From: G965232465 sp965232465
GTDB lineage: Bacteria; Pseudomonadota; Alphaproteobacteria; JAQWUY01
DNA: 64,000 nt
Direction: 5' to 3'
Assembly: GCA_965232465.1 (NCBI GenBank)
Contig: OZ246977.1
Location: forward strand, 2,566,884 to 2,630,883
The notes under the pieces were generated by a model, which was not told the DNA's origin, did no database searches, and saw only the letters and a program-made list of their open reading frames with translations. Below are positions 47,525 to 56,877 of the stretch, piece by piece (position 1 is the first letter of the stretch; the number at the start of each line of letters is the position of its first letter). The position numbers and the translations under genes were made by a program.

Positions 47525-49369
47525 ATGTGGAAGTTTACACCTACGCAACCGACAGTATCCACAAGTGGATACAATGCCATAGATGTATTTAATGAATATC
47601 ATATCATGCTGAGCGAGGGCGTACAAAACTCTGTGGATGCAGGACTTATAAACAAGAAACCTGTACATATAAAAATCTCTCTCACACAAGTAGATAAAAA
47701 AACATTAGAAAATTTTTTATTTACCACGCCCGAAGAAAAAGAGCATTTCAAAGTCAGTGATAAAATCCCCCATACAAAAGAAAGTAAAGTACCTGTACTA
47801 AAATTTGAAGATTTTAACACAACAGGCATTTTAGGTGATGTGGACGACGAAAAAGATGGAGGATCGCCTATGCACGCTTTTTTATTAAGCGAAGGCATAA
47901 CCTCCAAAGAAAAAAAAGAGGGTGCCACCGGAGGTAGTCGAGGCATCGGTAAATCCTCATTTATTTACACTTCCCAATACCATACCTTTTTTATGTCCAC
48001 TATTAGTAATGAGGGTGAAATGCACTTAGGACGAGCGTACCTTAAACCCAAAAGATGTGTCGATAATACACATTATGTAAAAGATGCATATTTTGTCCAA
48101 GACGCCGAAAAAGAAAAAATTCATAGCATATCAAATGAAAAATTAGAAAACTTTAAAAATATTTTTGAGTGTAACCGCACAGAAAATGGGACTTCGATTA
48201 TTATCCTATCCCCAAAGTATGAAGAATTAAAAACAGATAAGCAATTTATAAATTATACAATCACCAAGATTGTTGAAAAATACTACTTTTTGTTCATAGA
48301 AAATAAACTTAAAGTATCAGTAACAAACAGCCAAGGAACTTGTATCACCATAGAACAAAAGAATATTTATCAATATATGGAGGATACAAATGACAGTGAC
48401 TCTGAACCTAAAAAACCTTTTTCATCTGCATATGTATCGTTTATTAAAAATATGTACAAAGAAGACATCCCCAAAATCGAGTTTAACGAACCACAAGATA
48501 CCTATAAAGGGTTTATAGACCGCATATCAGAAGATGAAAAAACACGATTTCTCAATTTATACCACGATGGAAAAATCTTCAAAGCAATATTTCCATACTG
48601 GATAGAAAATCGTAAAGAAAAAATATCCTTTTTTATTCAAAAATCCGATGAAAAAGTTACCGAAACACATTTAAGACGCCACATACTACATGTAACTAAG
48701 TCCGCACAGTATATACGCAAAATAACCGGACAAAAAATGTTTATCGGTGTTAATATATTACCCGAATCCCCAACGGAATGTATCCAACAAAAATTAAAAG
48801 ACTGTGAAGACGAAAATCATCAAGAATGGAAAAAACAACATGATCCAGTAAAAGATGGTATCCGCCTTACTATTACCAAACATATACCCGAATTTTTACA
48901 TACTATTTTACAGGATAAACAAGCCCAAAAGAGGGAAACCTTTCATGTATTCGCTGATGTATTTCCCATGAAACCGAAAAGTGATACAGGTGGTGAGGAA
49001 AAAGGGGATCCCAAGCCGCCCCCTGAAAAAGAAAAAGACTATACTATATCAAGACTTATGAAAGGGTGTGGTTTTTCAGTTACAGCAGGTAAAACAAAAG
49101 TCCCGAACACCCTAATTATACATGTGGGGTATTGGCAAGAACGCAAGGGCAAAGAACAATGTATAAAAGCATACAATCCCAATGTTAGTGGCTTTGATGT
49201 TGCCCATATGGAGACACATATAACTGGGGCAGAAATCACCCACCAAAATCACAATAAAATCCGCCTGAACAATGTACAGCCAAACTTCAAGTTTAGTATA
49301 ACAGGTTTTAACCCTATTTTTGATTTAGTGGTGGATGTAAAGGAAGCAGACAATGAAACAGACTCTTAA
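47525..49369 (+). CDS. GHKL-type ATPase of a restriction/defence-like system
   Basis: A 614-residue protein. The N-terminal 150 residues fit a GHKL (Hsp90/MutL/MORC-like) ATP-binding fold: an N-box-like E-x3-N (SEGVQNSVDAG, Glu31 and Asn35), a G1-like EDFNTTGILGD (95-105) and a Gly-rich lid GGSRGIGKSSF (136-146). The middle and C-terminus are not recognised; a linker rich in Lys, Pro and Glu lies at about 485-510. Related ATPases occur in operons with cytosine methyltransferases, Z1 proteins and Vsr nucleases, the group linked to eukaryotic MORC proteins. I infer a DNA-remodelling subunit of a defence system. The gene overlaps the next one by 17 bases. Confidence 0.68.
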   Translation: MWKFTPTQPTVSTSGYNAIDVFNEYHIMLSEGVQNSVDAGLINKKPVHIKISLTQVDKKTLENFLFTTPEEKEHFKVSDKIPHTKESKVPVLKFEDFNTTGILGDVDDEKDGGSPMHAFLLSEGITSKEKKEGATGGSRGIGKSSFIYTSQYHTFFMSTISNEGEMHLGRAYLKPKRCVDNTHYVKDAYFVQDAEKEKIHSISNEKLENFKNIFECNRTENGTSIIILSPKYEELKTDKQFINYTITKIVEKYYFLFIENKLKVSVTNSQGTCITIEQKNIYQYMEDTNDSDSEPKKPFSSAYVSFIKNMYKEDIPKIEFNEPQDTYKGFIDRISEDEKTRFLNLYHDGKIFKAIFPYWIENRKEKISFFIQKSDEKVTETHLRRHILHVTKSAQYIRKITGQKMFIGVNILPESPTECIQQKLKDCEDENHQEWKKQHDPVKDGIRLTITKHIPEFLHTILQDKQAQKRETFHVFADVFPMKPKSDTGGEEKGDPKPPPEKEKDYTISRLMKGCGFSVTAGKTKVPNTLIIHVGYWQERKGKEQCIKAYNPNVSGFDVAHMETHITGAEITHQNHNKIRLNNVQPNFKFSITGFNPIFDLVVDVKEADNETDS

Positions 49370-50123
49370 TTACACTGACCGCCACGATTTATTCCATAAA
49401 AATATAAACATTGAACGCAAAGACACTGGTATACTTTTTGGCATACCCTGTCTTGAAGACTTTGTCGAACAATACGACTTTAGCAAAAATGACCATATCT
49501 TGTTATTTGCACAAGACAAATTGTGTACAGAAATCATTGAAATTGGCACCATTCAAGATGTATTACAACTGCCCCAAAGCAAAACATACCCTGTGCAAGA
49601 CACAACCATCTTACGCTCCCACGATTTAAGCATAGATGTACATATTGTGGGTACAGATCGCAAAATCAAATCCCGCACCGATAAAATATATTTAGGCAAA
49701 GGTAACAAACCCCGATCAAAAAATAATATCCCTTTTGATATTGATACAAAGGATATAGACAACAAAATATTTGAAATCGGTAGTGAAGATGACAATATTA
49801 TATGCTTTATTTCTGAAAAAATAGCGCCCTTAAAAGACAACTTAAAAGATAAGTCATCCTTGGAATTTGCATTACTGGGACCGATCATATTAAAAGAAGC
49901 ATTCACATATGCCCTTATCACCAACCCCGATTCCACAGGGGATAATTTAGAATATTGGCAACAATGTTTGCTGAAACATATAGATAAGAAAAAACTACCT
50001 GATGCAGAACAAGAAACTGCTGAATTAATAAAAATTATCGATGAATTTGCCCACGATTTTACGGCAAAAAATAAATTACAAAATATCCTGAATGAACATT
50101 ATCAAGGAGATACAGATGTCTGA
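49353..50123 (+). CDS. Unknown protein in the defence-like operon (1)
   Basis: A 256-residue soluble protein I do not recognise. It is charged and has no signal peptide or membrane span. Middle: TDRKIKSRTDKIYLGKGNKPRSKNNIPFDIDTKD. C-terminal half: largely helical (SSLEFALLGPIILKEAFTYALI, then Glu/Lys-rich). It overlaps both neighbours (17 bases before, 8 after), so it belongs to the same operon as the GHKL ATPase and the methyltransferase. It may be a partner or effector; no nuclease motif is clear. Confidence 0.6.
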   Translation: MKQTLNYTDRHDLFHKNINIERKDTGILFGIPCLEDFVEQYDFSKNDHILLFAQDKLCTEIIEIGTIQDVLQLPQSKTYPVQDTTILRSHDLSIDVHIVGTDRKIKSRTDKIYLGKGNKPRSKNNIPFDIDTKDIDNKIFEIGSEDDNIICFISEKIAPLKDNLKDKSSLEFALLGPIILKEAFTYALITNPDSTGDNLEYWQQCLLKHIDKKKLPDAEQETAELIKIIDEFAHDFTAKNKLQNILNEHYQGDTDV

Positions 50124-50781
50124 TACTTTTCATAAATTAAATACCCATGGATTGGAAACTTTTCAACAGTGGTTAGCAGAAAATCAAGGGAAATACGCCA
50201 CATTACCCAAACATTTGATACATGATGAAAAATGCTATGAAGATTCACAAGTCCCTTTTGACATAAGTAGGATGTATGGGCTTGATTTATGGGAAGTGGG
50301 AAAACACCTTGTCCCTATCATAGACGACGCCCCATATTTTCACGATGCGGATTTTAAACAGGTATGGTCATCCCTATCTTTATATTTTGCCGATTTGATT
50401 TTACCCGAAACATACAATGGTAAAAAAATAAAAGTTCTGGAAGGTCCCCGTTATGTCATAGAAAAGGGATGGAAAAGATATAGACATCTGATATATTCCG
50501 CCTACTTATGTTACAAAAATTGGGAGGATGACAGCAAATATATAATTTCCAAAAACCATACACATTCAACCCCAACCGATAGATTTCTTGGACGCAATAC
50601 CAGTTTTAGATATCCACAGGTATTCCCTATAATAAAAAAATTTTATAACAATAACAAGAAAATAGACAACCTAATGATTATGATACGCATTATTGCCATA
50701 AATAAATCTTTACACGCTATCACAGAAAGCGAACTGATGGATATTTTACCGAAACAACTTAAACAGCAATTAGACCTATAA
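50116..50781 (+). CDS. Unknown protein in the defence-like operon (2)
   Basis: A 221-residue protein of unrecognised family. AAGGAGA precedes the ATG at 50116, which lies within the end of the previous gene. Notable sequence: DLWEVGKHLVPIIDDAPYFHDADFKQVWSSLSLYFADLILP and EKGWKRYRHLIYSAYLCYKNWEDD. The tail (AINKSLHAITESELMDILPKQL) looks helical. It ends three bases before the methyltransferase. It may be a nuclease or adaptor; this cannot be decided here. Confidence 0.6.
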   Translation: MSDTFHKLNTHGLETFQQWLAENQGKYATLPKHLIHDEKCYEDSQVPFDISRMYGLDLWEVGKHLVPIIDDAPYFHDADFKQVWSSLSLYFADLILPETYNGKKIKVLEGPRYVIEKGWKRYRHLIYSAYLCYKNWEDDSKYIISKNHTHSTPTDRFLGRNTSFRYPQVFPIIKKFYNNNKKIDNLMIMIRIIAINKSLHAITESELMDILPKQLKQQLDL

Positions 50782-50784
50782 ATC

Positions 50785-51834
50785 ATGCAATATTACTTAA
50801 TAGATTTTTTTTGTGGATGCGGGGGCACCAGTTTAGGATTTCAACAGGCGGGTTGGGATATTGCCATGGGCATTGATATTGATAAACGGGCGTATTTATC
50901 ATATAAATCAAATTTCCCTAATGCTACATTTATTAACAAAGATATTGCACACATTACAAAACAACAATTCTTAAGACAATTAACATCCGCATGCCCTAAC
51001 TATAAAAACGGCAAAGTGGCATTTTCAATTTGTGCCCCCTGTCAGCCCTTTTCGATGAACAATCGCAATCGATTACATCAAGAGGACACCCGTTTAAATT
51101 TACTCGATTCGTGTATTAAGTTTATCGACCTAATACAGCCTGATTTTATTTTTCTTGAGAATGTCCCTGGTATGAAATTAAATAAACAACAGGGACCATT
51201 TGCCAAGTTTTTACAATATCTTGAAAACAACAATTACGGGGAAAATCACTATATCATAAATGCGTGTGATTATGGGGTGCCACAAAGTCGTAAACGCCTA
51301 GTTTTAATTGCCTGCAAAGGACAACAACAGGTAGCATACCCGATGGCAACACATGGGGATATATGCAGCCAACCCCATATAACTGTTAGGGATACCATTT
51401 ACCATCTCCCCCCCATACAGGCGGGTTATCCCGCCCAACATCACCCCTTACATCAGTCACGAGGGTTAAGTAATGTAAATAGTATTCGCTTGCGATCCAC
51501 CCCAGAAAATGGGGGAAGTCGTAGCGATTGGCCCCAATACCTGCACCTTAATTGTCATAAAAAAACTTCGGGGTTTGGCAATGTGTATGGTCGTATGTGG
51601 TGGGATAAACCCGCCCCCACCCTTACCACCAAGTGTACCAGTATCAGTTGCGGACGATTCGGACACCCAAAGCAAGACAGGGCAATAACTTTATTGGAGG
51701 CATTATTATTACAATCGTTTCCTAAAAACTATACACTTATGGGCAATTTCGAAGATAAAGCCCGTCAAATCGGCAACGCTGTGCCGCCCAAATTGGCAAA
51801 AGTGTTTGCAGAACATTTAAAAAACATGGGATAA
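50785..51834 (+). CDS. C5 cytosine DNA methyltransferase
   Basis: A 349-residue Dcm-type enzyme. Motif I is DFFCGCGGTSLGFQQAG, the catalytic Cys is in CAPCQPFS (motif IV), motif VI is FLENVPGMK, motif VIII is near PQSRKRLVLIA and motif X is RQIGNAVPPKLA. The target-recognition region lies around residues 190-270. Length is normal. As part of the operon it probably marks self DNA. The target cannot be predicted from sequence. Confidence 0.93.
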   Translation: MQYYLIDFFCGCGGTSLGFQQAGWDIAMGIDIDKRAYLSYKSNFPNATFINKDIAHITKQQFLRQLTSACPNYKNGKVAFSICAPCQPFSMNNRNRLHQEDTRLNLLDSCIKFIDLIQPDFIFLENVPGMKLNKQQGPFAKFLQYLENNNYGENHYIINACDYGVPQSRKRLVLIACKGQQQVAYPMATHGDICSQPHITVRDTIYHLPPIQAGYPAQHHPLHQSRGLSNVNSIRLRSTPENGGSRSDWPQYLHLNCHKKTSGFGNVYGRMWWDKPAPTLTTKCTSISCGRFGHPKQDRAITLLEALLLQSFPKNYTLMGNFEDKARQIGNAVPPKLAKVFAEHLKNMG

Positions 51835-51845
51835 AAAAAACTATA

Positions 51846-52718
51846 TCAATCCCGGCGATAATGATTTATCAGGGTGGAAGTGTCTTGTGTGTTACGCCCT
51901 TGTTCGGATAAGTGTTGGTACCAGCCTAATATAATAGTGCTAATTTCTGGAGTCCAGCCTTGGTTTTTGGCGTGGGCAATGGCGTATGTTACATCTTTTA
52001 TGGCATGGTCGACGGCAAAGCCAAAATCAAATGCACCGGTTACCATAGTGGTAAAGCGGTTGTCCATTTGCCACGATTGTGCCGCCCCACCGCTAATGGC
52101 CTGTAATACTTTATCCGTGTCAATATCTTGGTGTTTTAACAGGGTAATGGCTTCTGACAAACCGGCAAGTATCCCCAAAATACATATTTGATTTGCCATT
52201 TTGCTGATTTGCCCTGTGCCCGATTTTCCAATATATACATGGGTTTTACAATAGGCATTGAGTACCAGCTGTACCCCGTCATAATCCGCCTTATTTCCAC
52301 CCAGCATACAGGTAAGCTGTCCATTGATAGCACCCGCTTCCCCGCCCGATACAGGGGCATCCAAAAAGCCAATATCTTTATCCGCAAGGGCAGTATACAT
52401 TTCATAAGCCAGAATAGCGGAAGTGGTTGTGTGGTCAATTACCACACCGCCTTTTTTAACACACGCAGATAACCCCACCTTGCCAATAAGAGTATTACGA
52501 ACATCTTCGTCATTGCCCACACACAAGCACACCACATCAAATTGGGCATCGCCTATGTCCTGCAGGTTTAAAATGTTGCCGCCATTTTCCGCCCGCCACT
52601 CTTCCGCTTTGGCATGGGTGCGATTGGCAACTGTAATATCGATCCCCGAAACTGTACCAAGCTGCCGTGCCATATGCCACCCCATACGCCCTAATCCAAC
52701 AAATAATACTGTTTTCAT
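51846..52718 (-). CDS. NAD-dependent beta-hydroxyacid dehydrogenase
   Basis: A 290-residue enzyme of the 3-hydroxyisobutyrate / tartronate semialdehyde reductase family. NAD site: VLFVGLGRMGWHMARQL. Substrate loop: DAPVSGGEAGAINGQLTCMLGG. Catalytic Lys: GKSGTGQISKMANQ. An extra Met (52721) precedes. It is convergent with the methyltransferase, and the substrate is not decided by sequence. Confidence 0.88.
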   Translation of the reverse strand: MKTVLFVGLGRMGWHMARQLGTVSGIDITVANRTHAKAEEWRAENGGNILNLQDIGDAQFDVVCLCVGNDEDVRNTLIGKVGLSACVKKGGVVIDHTTTSAILAYEMYTALADKDIGFLDAPVSGGEAGAINGQLTCMLGGNKADYDGVQLVLNAYCKTHVYIGKSGTGQISKMANQICILGILAGLSEAITLLKHQDIDTDKVLQAISGGAAQSWQMDNRFTTMVTGAFDFGFAVDHAIKDVTYAIAHAKNQGWTPEISTIILGWYQHLSEQGRNTQDTSTLINHYRRD

Positions 52719-52810
52719 CATTTTCCCCTGTTACATAACATATTGTTAAATATCATACCCAACATATACCATATATTATAAATATAGTATATACAAATAT
52801 TATACAGTAT

Positions 52811-53923
52811 TTATTCTGGTGCCATTTGATGGGATTTTATTTGTTCAAGGCTTTGATTACCAAAATTGGGCATTAAATCTGTGCGGTGTTGAGTTTTTAA
52901 TTTTTCCTGAATTTCCAGTATGGTTTGTTCCAACGCATGGAATCTTTCGGGACTGCTGGGGTGGGTGGATAAAAATTGTTTGTCTGTATCGCCCAACAAG
53001 CTCATGCGTTTCCATGTATCTTGTACATTTTCAATGTCATACCCCGCCCGTGCCATCAGATATACCCCCACATAGTCGGCTTCTGCTTCGAGGGTGGGAC
53101 TGTAATATAAATGTGCCAAATTGCCCGCTGTGTTCGAATACTCTTTTATCATATTTTGCTGATCTTCGTCCAATTTCCCATCATTCATTAACAATCCCGC
53201 CAACGCCATCACACCCCCCACTATCAACTGTGTTTTGGTATGGGTTTCAACGGCTCTGTGACGGTGGGACAAAATATTATGGGCAAGTTCATGGGCAATA
53301 ACCGCAATCATATATTGGTCCTGTTGCAAAAAATCATGTAATTTTGGATACATATAAATTGTATGCCCATCCGCCATAGCATTTAACATATCTTGTTTTT
53401 CCACCTGTACATGCATATCACATACTTCGAGTGTGGTTATGTTTTCTGTTTTTTCCATATCTTCCAAAACACTATAATATGTTATAGCCTGTGGAGGTGT
53501 CAGGGTATTTAAACTGCTATCAGATACCAAATCCCACTCGGACGATAATACCCAATCCCCCTTACGAATACTCGATCGGTGTACAGGAAACAAAGGGTTT
53601 ATATGTACCACTTGTCGGGAATTATCAGGGTGAAAAGTGATACCCGTTGCATATGTGGTGTGTTGGCATAAATCTTTTGCATAAAATAATAAATTTTCCG
53701 CATGTTTATGAAAAAAAGTATAATACTCAATAAAGCTATGAAACCTAGGCTTCAGATTATCCAAATCAACGGCATGGGTACTTTTATATGTATCCAGTTC
53801 ATTTTTATAATATTCGAATCTTGGGTCATCATTCGACAGCCAATGATGATCCACCGCAGGGTGAAAATCCACACACCCAGATAGCACCCCCGCAACCACA
53901 CAATACGCCCATATTTTTTTCAT
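52811..53923 (-). CDS. M48-family metalloprotease lipoprotein
   Basis: A 370-residue lipoprotein with the lipobox LSGC. The zinc site is IAHELAHNILSHRH, with the third ligand in PTLEAEADYVGVYLMARAGYD, so this is a complete M48 peptidase like the YggG/BepA group. Before it, residues around 115-150 (RSSIRKGDWVLSSEWDLV) may form a PDZ-like domain. It probably works in the periplasm on outer-membrane protein quality control. It runs in the same direction as the next lipoprotein. Confidence 0.88.
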   Translation of the reverse strand: MKKIWAYCVVAGVLSGCVDFHPAVDHHWLSNDDPRFEYYKNELDTYKSTHAVDLDNLKPRFHSFIEYYTFFHKHAENLLFYAKDLCQHTTYATGITFHPDNSRQVVHINPLFPVHRSSIRKGDWVLSSEWDLVSDSSLNTLTPPQAITYYSVLEDMEKTENITTLEVCDMHVQVEKQDMLNAMADGHTIYMYPKLHDFLQQDQYMIAVIAHELAHNILSHRHRAVETHTKTQLIVGGVMALAGLLMNDGKLDEDQQNMIKEYSNTAGNLAHLYYSPTLEAEADYVGVYLMARAGYDIENVQDTWKRMSLLGDTDKQFLSTHPSSPERFHALEQTILEIQEKLKTQHRTDLMPNFGNQSLEQIKSHQMAPE

Positions 53924-53955
53924 GTTTTTGATATATTCTTATCAACTCATATAGT

Positions 53956-55344
53956 TTAAGAACCGCCCTGTGTTTTCTTTGCAATATAGCCACCGCTCAT
54001 TGTATTATCGGCTTTGTCGCCAAGGTTCGAACCTACTTTTTGCATCACAAATGACCCAGCGGTGGAATCCGCATTTGTCCCATAAAAAGACCCCATAACC
54101 ACTGCATTAAATTTGCCAGACTGCCCACTGGAAATACCATTTTCTGTTAACCCTGCAACATAATATATGCCATTAAATTCATCGCTACTACGATAATCAA
54201 TGGCCTTATTGTTTTCCAGTTGTAATTGCCCCCCCGATAAGAAAGCTTTACCTGTTTTATCATCAAGTTTATAAATATTGCGATGTAGTGCATACTGTTG
54301 CATATTTGATACAGTAAAATCGGTTATCTTTTGGGTATTTGGATTCATGCGTATTACCACATTGCCCCTTATAATGACCGGTTTACCATTCAAAGTACCG
54401 GCACCATTCCAGCCCCCTTGTTCTGCATATTCTGCCCCAATTCCTGATATATGAGAAGCACTTGTGCGTATGCCATGAATAACCGTATGTGTAGTATAAT
54501 ATGAATCCCCCCAACGCCCTGACTTCTGATCCTGCCTGTATGTTTTTGATAAAAACAAACCTAATCGGGCATGCGGTGAAAAACTACTTTTTGTGGTCAT
54601 TGCTAATATCATTGGATACCATATTTCCGATGCATCACCATTGGAAACTTTAACACCTTGTTTTCCCCAATAATATTTAGCAGTTGCATCGTGAAACCTA
54701 TCTTTTTTGCCATCAATCATATCAACATATTTGGCATTTCTTAGTGCAGAACGATCCCCATCTTTGATACCATGGTATGAATCCAGATGATATATATCAA
54801 ATACATTGGCAATAGTACCACCAAAATTAGATCTTGCTTCATTGTTGGTATATTTTTGTACATCGGTTAATGTTAAAGATCCGCGTCTATAAGGGACTTT
54901 ATCGATTTTGTAATATTCGAAGGTGGATTTTCCTACTTTTTTCATTTTGACATAGCCCCCTGCCAATGCGGCCTCTCGGTACAAGCTGCAATCATCTTCC
55001 GTGGTAACGCAATTTTCTGTATCAAGGGTTATACTGCCATCACTTTTAAAGGTCAACTGGCTATTGCCCGCCATACCCACTTCGTCCGAATTTAAGTCTA
55101 TTTGCTTATTGGGGGTATATGTATTTGTCTTTGATGTGTTGGTACCCCAACCAAGCCTATATAAAGATGTCCCTGCGGCGATGGAAAAACCATCTATTTT
55201 TAGGTCACTGCGTGACAATCCAGCGGGGGGACTAAGATTGGTGGACATGGGATCAAAAGGTTTAACTTTACTCCCTTCCCCTCCGCCACCACCACAAGCG
55301 GATACAGCAATAGCAACACTCCCTGCAAACATTATTTTTTTCAT
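53956..55344 (-). CDS. TbpB-like surface lipoprotein
   Basis: A 462-residue lipoprotein (VSACGGGGG lipobox, followed by glycines). The C-terminal region ends with SGQSGKFNAVVMGSFYGTNADSTAGSFVMQ, the pattern of transferrin-binding protein B beta-barrel domains (GxFYGxxAxxxGGxF). Such lipoproteins are moved to the cell surface by Slam translocons, and none is in this window. The ligand is unknown. AAGGAG precedes the start. Its promoter has a short poly-G spacer, related to that of the HNH nuclease gene. Confidence 0.78.
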   Translation of the reverse strand: MKKIMFAGSVAIAVSACGGGGGEGSKVKPFDPMSTNLSPPAGLSRSDLKIDGFSIAAGTSLYRLGWGTNTSKTNTYTPNKQIDLNSDEVGMAGNSQLTFKSDGSITLDTENCVTTEDDCSLYREAALAGGYVKMKKVGKSTFEYYKIDKVPYRRGSLTLTDVQKYTNNEARSNFGGTIANVFDIYHLDSYHGIKDGDRSALRNAKYVDMIDGKKDRFHDATAKYYWGKQGVKVSNGDASEIWYPMILAMTTKSSFSPHARLGLFLSKTYRQDQKSGRWGDSYYTTHTVIHGIRTSASHISGIGAEYAEQGGWNGAGTLNGKPVIIRGNVVIRMNPNTQKITDFTVSNMQQYALHRNIYKLDDKTGKAFLSGGQLQLENNKAIDYRSSDEFNGIYYVAGLTENGISSGQSGKFNAVVMGSFYGTNADSTAGSFVMQKVGSNLGDKADNTMSGGYIAKKTQGGS

Positions 55345-55373
55345 GACTTACATACTCCTTATTATTGTTCTAT

Positions 55374-55402
55374 ATTATAATATACCCCCCGTACCTTGTC
55401 AA
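55374..55402 (-). promoter_or_regulatory. Consensus promoter with poly-G spacer
   Basis: On the minus strand: TTGACA (55397-55402), 17 bases and TATAAT (55374-55379), both perfect. The spacer contains six G (plus-strand C, 55385-55390). The sequence after the -35 and around the -10 resembles the HNH nuclease promoter at 2240-2274, where the tract is 17. Confidence 0.8.
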
Positions 55403-55412
55403 GTAAAAAATA

Positions 55413-55847
55413 TTAAGAATATAAATCTTTTGCCCGTTGTTCAAATGCTTGTACCATTTTTTGTACAGCGGTAGCGAAAAAGGGGGTCATTATTTTATCG
55501 AGTATTTTGGACTTAAATTCGAATTCTATGTTAAAATGTACTCCACAGGCGGTGTCGCCGTCGGGTATAAAAACCCATGTATTACGCAAATATTTAAAGG
55601 GACCATCTTGATAATATACTTCGATTGTGTGGGTATTTTCGTCGTATTCCACCCGACTGGTGAATCGTTCGGTTATGCCTTTGAATCCCACACACATTTG
55701 GGCAGTAAGGGTATTTGGGGTGTGCGATGTAATCCGCAAGGCATCACACCATGGCAAAAATTCTGGGTATTTTTCAATATCCAGCACCAAGGCATACATC
55801 TGATCGGGACGAAATAATAAACGGCGGGTTTCCGTGTGTTTATGCAT
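55413..55847 (-). CDS. RatA / COQ10-type polyketide cyclase-dehydrase family protein
   Basis: A 144-residue START-like domain protein: YALVLDIEKYPEFLPWCDALRI and a C-terminal FKSKILDKIMTPFFATAVQKMVQAFEQRA helix. Homologues bind ubiquinone intermediates (COQ10) or are called RatA. The start overlaps lipA by eight bases, as in other Alphaproteobacteria, so it is the last gene of the PDH/lipoate operon. Confidence 0.9.
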   Translation of the reverse strand: MHKHTETRRLLFRPDQMYALVLDIEKYPEFLPWCDALRITSHTPNTLTAQMCVGFKGITERFTSRVEYDENTHTIEVYYQDGPFKYLRNTWVFIPDGDTACGVHFNIEFEFKSKILDKIMTPFFATAVQKMVQAFEQRAKDLYS

Positions 55848-56853
55848 TTTGGGCTAATTTTGCCGCACGGGCTTTGCGAAGGGCTTCAAAATCCTCCCCT
55901 GCATGGTACGATGAACGGGTAAGGGGTGTCGCCGATACCAATAAAAATCCTTTCGATCGGGCTTTTTTTGCCAACTGTTCAAATTGTGCGGGGGTCATAA
56001 AACGATCAACCGCACTGTGCTTTACGGTGGGTTGCAAGTACTGCCCTGCGGTCATAAAGTCCACATCCGCCGCCCGTAAATCATCCATCATTTGTGATAA
56101 TTCAATATCGGTTTCCCCCAGCCCCACCATATATCCAGATTTTGTAAATATGGACGGATCAAGTTCTTTTACTTTGCTTAACAGCTGCAACGAAGTAAAA
56201 TATCTTGCCCCCGGACGCACGGTCGGGTACAATCTTGGCACGGTTTCGATGTTGTGGTTAAACACATCGGGTCTTGCCTTAACAACAATTTCCACCGCCC
56301 CTGATTTACCTTTAAAATCAGGGGTTAAAACTTCAATAGTCGTTTCTGGGTTGCGTTTGCGACAGGCACGGATAGTTTCTGCGTAATGTGCCGCCCCCCC
56401 ATCGGGCAAATCGTCCCTGTCCACAGAAGTTATCACCACATGTTTTAACCCCAATTTATGTACGGTTTCCGCCACATTAAAAGGCTCAAATGGGCTGAGC
56501 ATTCCCGGTTTACCGGTTGCCACATTACAAAACGAACAGGCACGGGTACAAATTCCCCCCATAATCATCATAGTTGCATGTTTTTTTTCCCAACATTCAC
56601 CAATATTGGGACATCCGGCTTCTTCACATACGGTGGTTAAATTATGCGACCGTACCAAATCTTTGGTTTCTTTATATCCCTTCGAAGTGGGGGCTTTTAC
56701 CCGAATCCAATCCGGTTTGCGTTGGATGGGGTTGTCCGGACGATGGCGTTTTTCCGGATGGCGCTCCGCTTGTTGTGTCGGGGCAATCTTAATATTTTCT
56801 TGCTTAATATTTTCTTGCTTAATATTGTCTTGGGATAAAGGGGTGGTATTCAT
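55840..56853 (-). CDS. lipA: Lipoyl synthase
   Basis: A 337-residue radical SAM enzyme that inserts sulfur into octanoyl groups on lipoyl domains. Auxiliary cluster cysteines: CEEAGCPNIGEC. Radical SAM cysteines: CTRACSFC. The N-terminus has a short repeat (IKQENIKQENIK). It lies in the operon with lpd and the PDH genes, whose E1-beta carries the lipoyl domain to be modified. Confidence 0.96.
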   Translation of the reverse strand: MNTTPLSQDNIKQENIKQENIKIAPTQQAERHPEKRHRPDNPIQRKPDWIRVKAPTSKGYKETKDLVRSHNLTTVCEEAGCPNIGECWEKKHATMMIMGGICTRACSFCNVATGKPGMLSPFEPFNVAETVHKLGLKHVVITSVDRDDLPDGGAAHYAETIRACRKRNPETTIEVLTPDFKGKSGAVEIVVKARPDVFNHNIETVPRLYPTVRPGARYFTSLQLLSKVKELDPSIFTKSGYMVGLGETDIELSQMMDDLRAADVDFMTAGQYLQPTVKHSAVDRFMTPAQFEQLAKKARSKGFLLVSATPLTRSSYHAGEDFEALRKARAAKLAQNA

Positions 56854-56877
56854 AAAAATATCTTACTGTATAATGCC

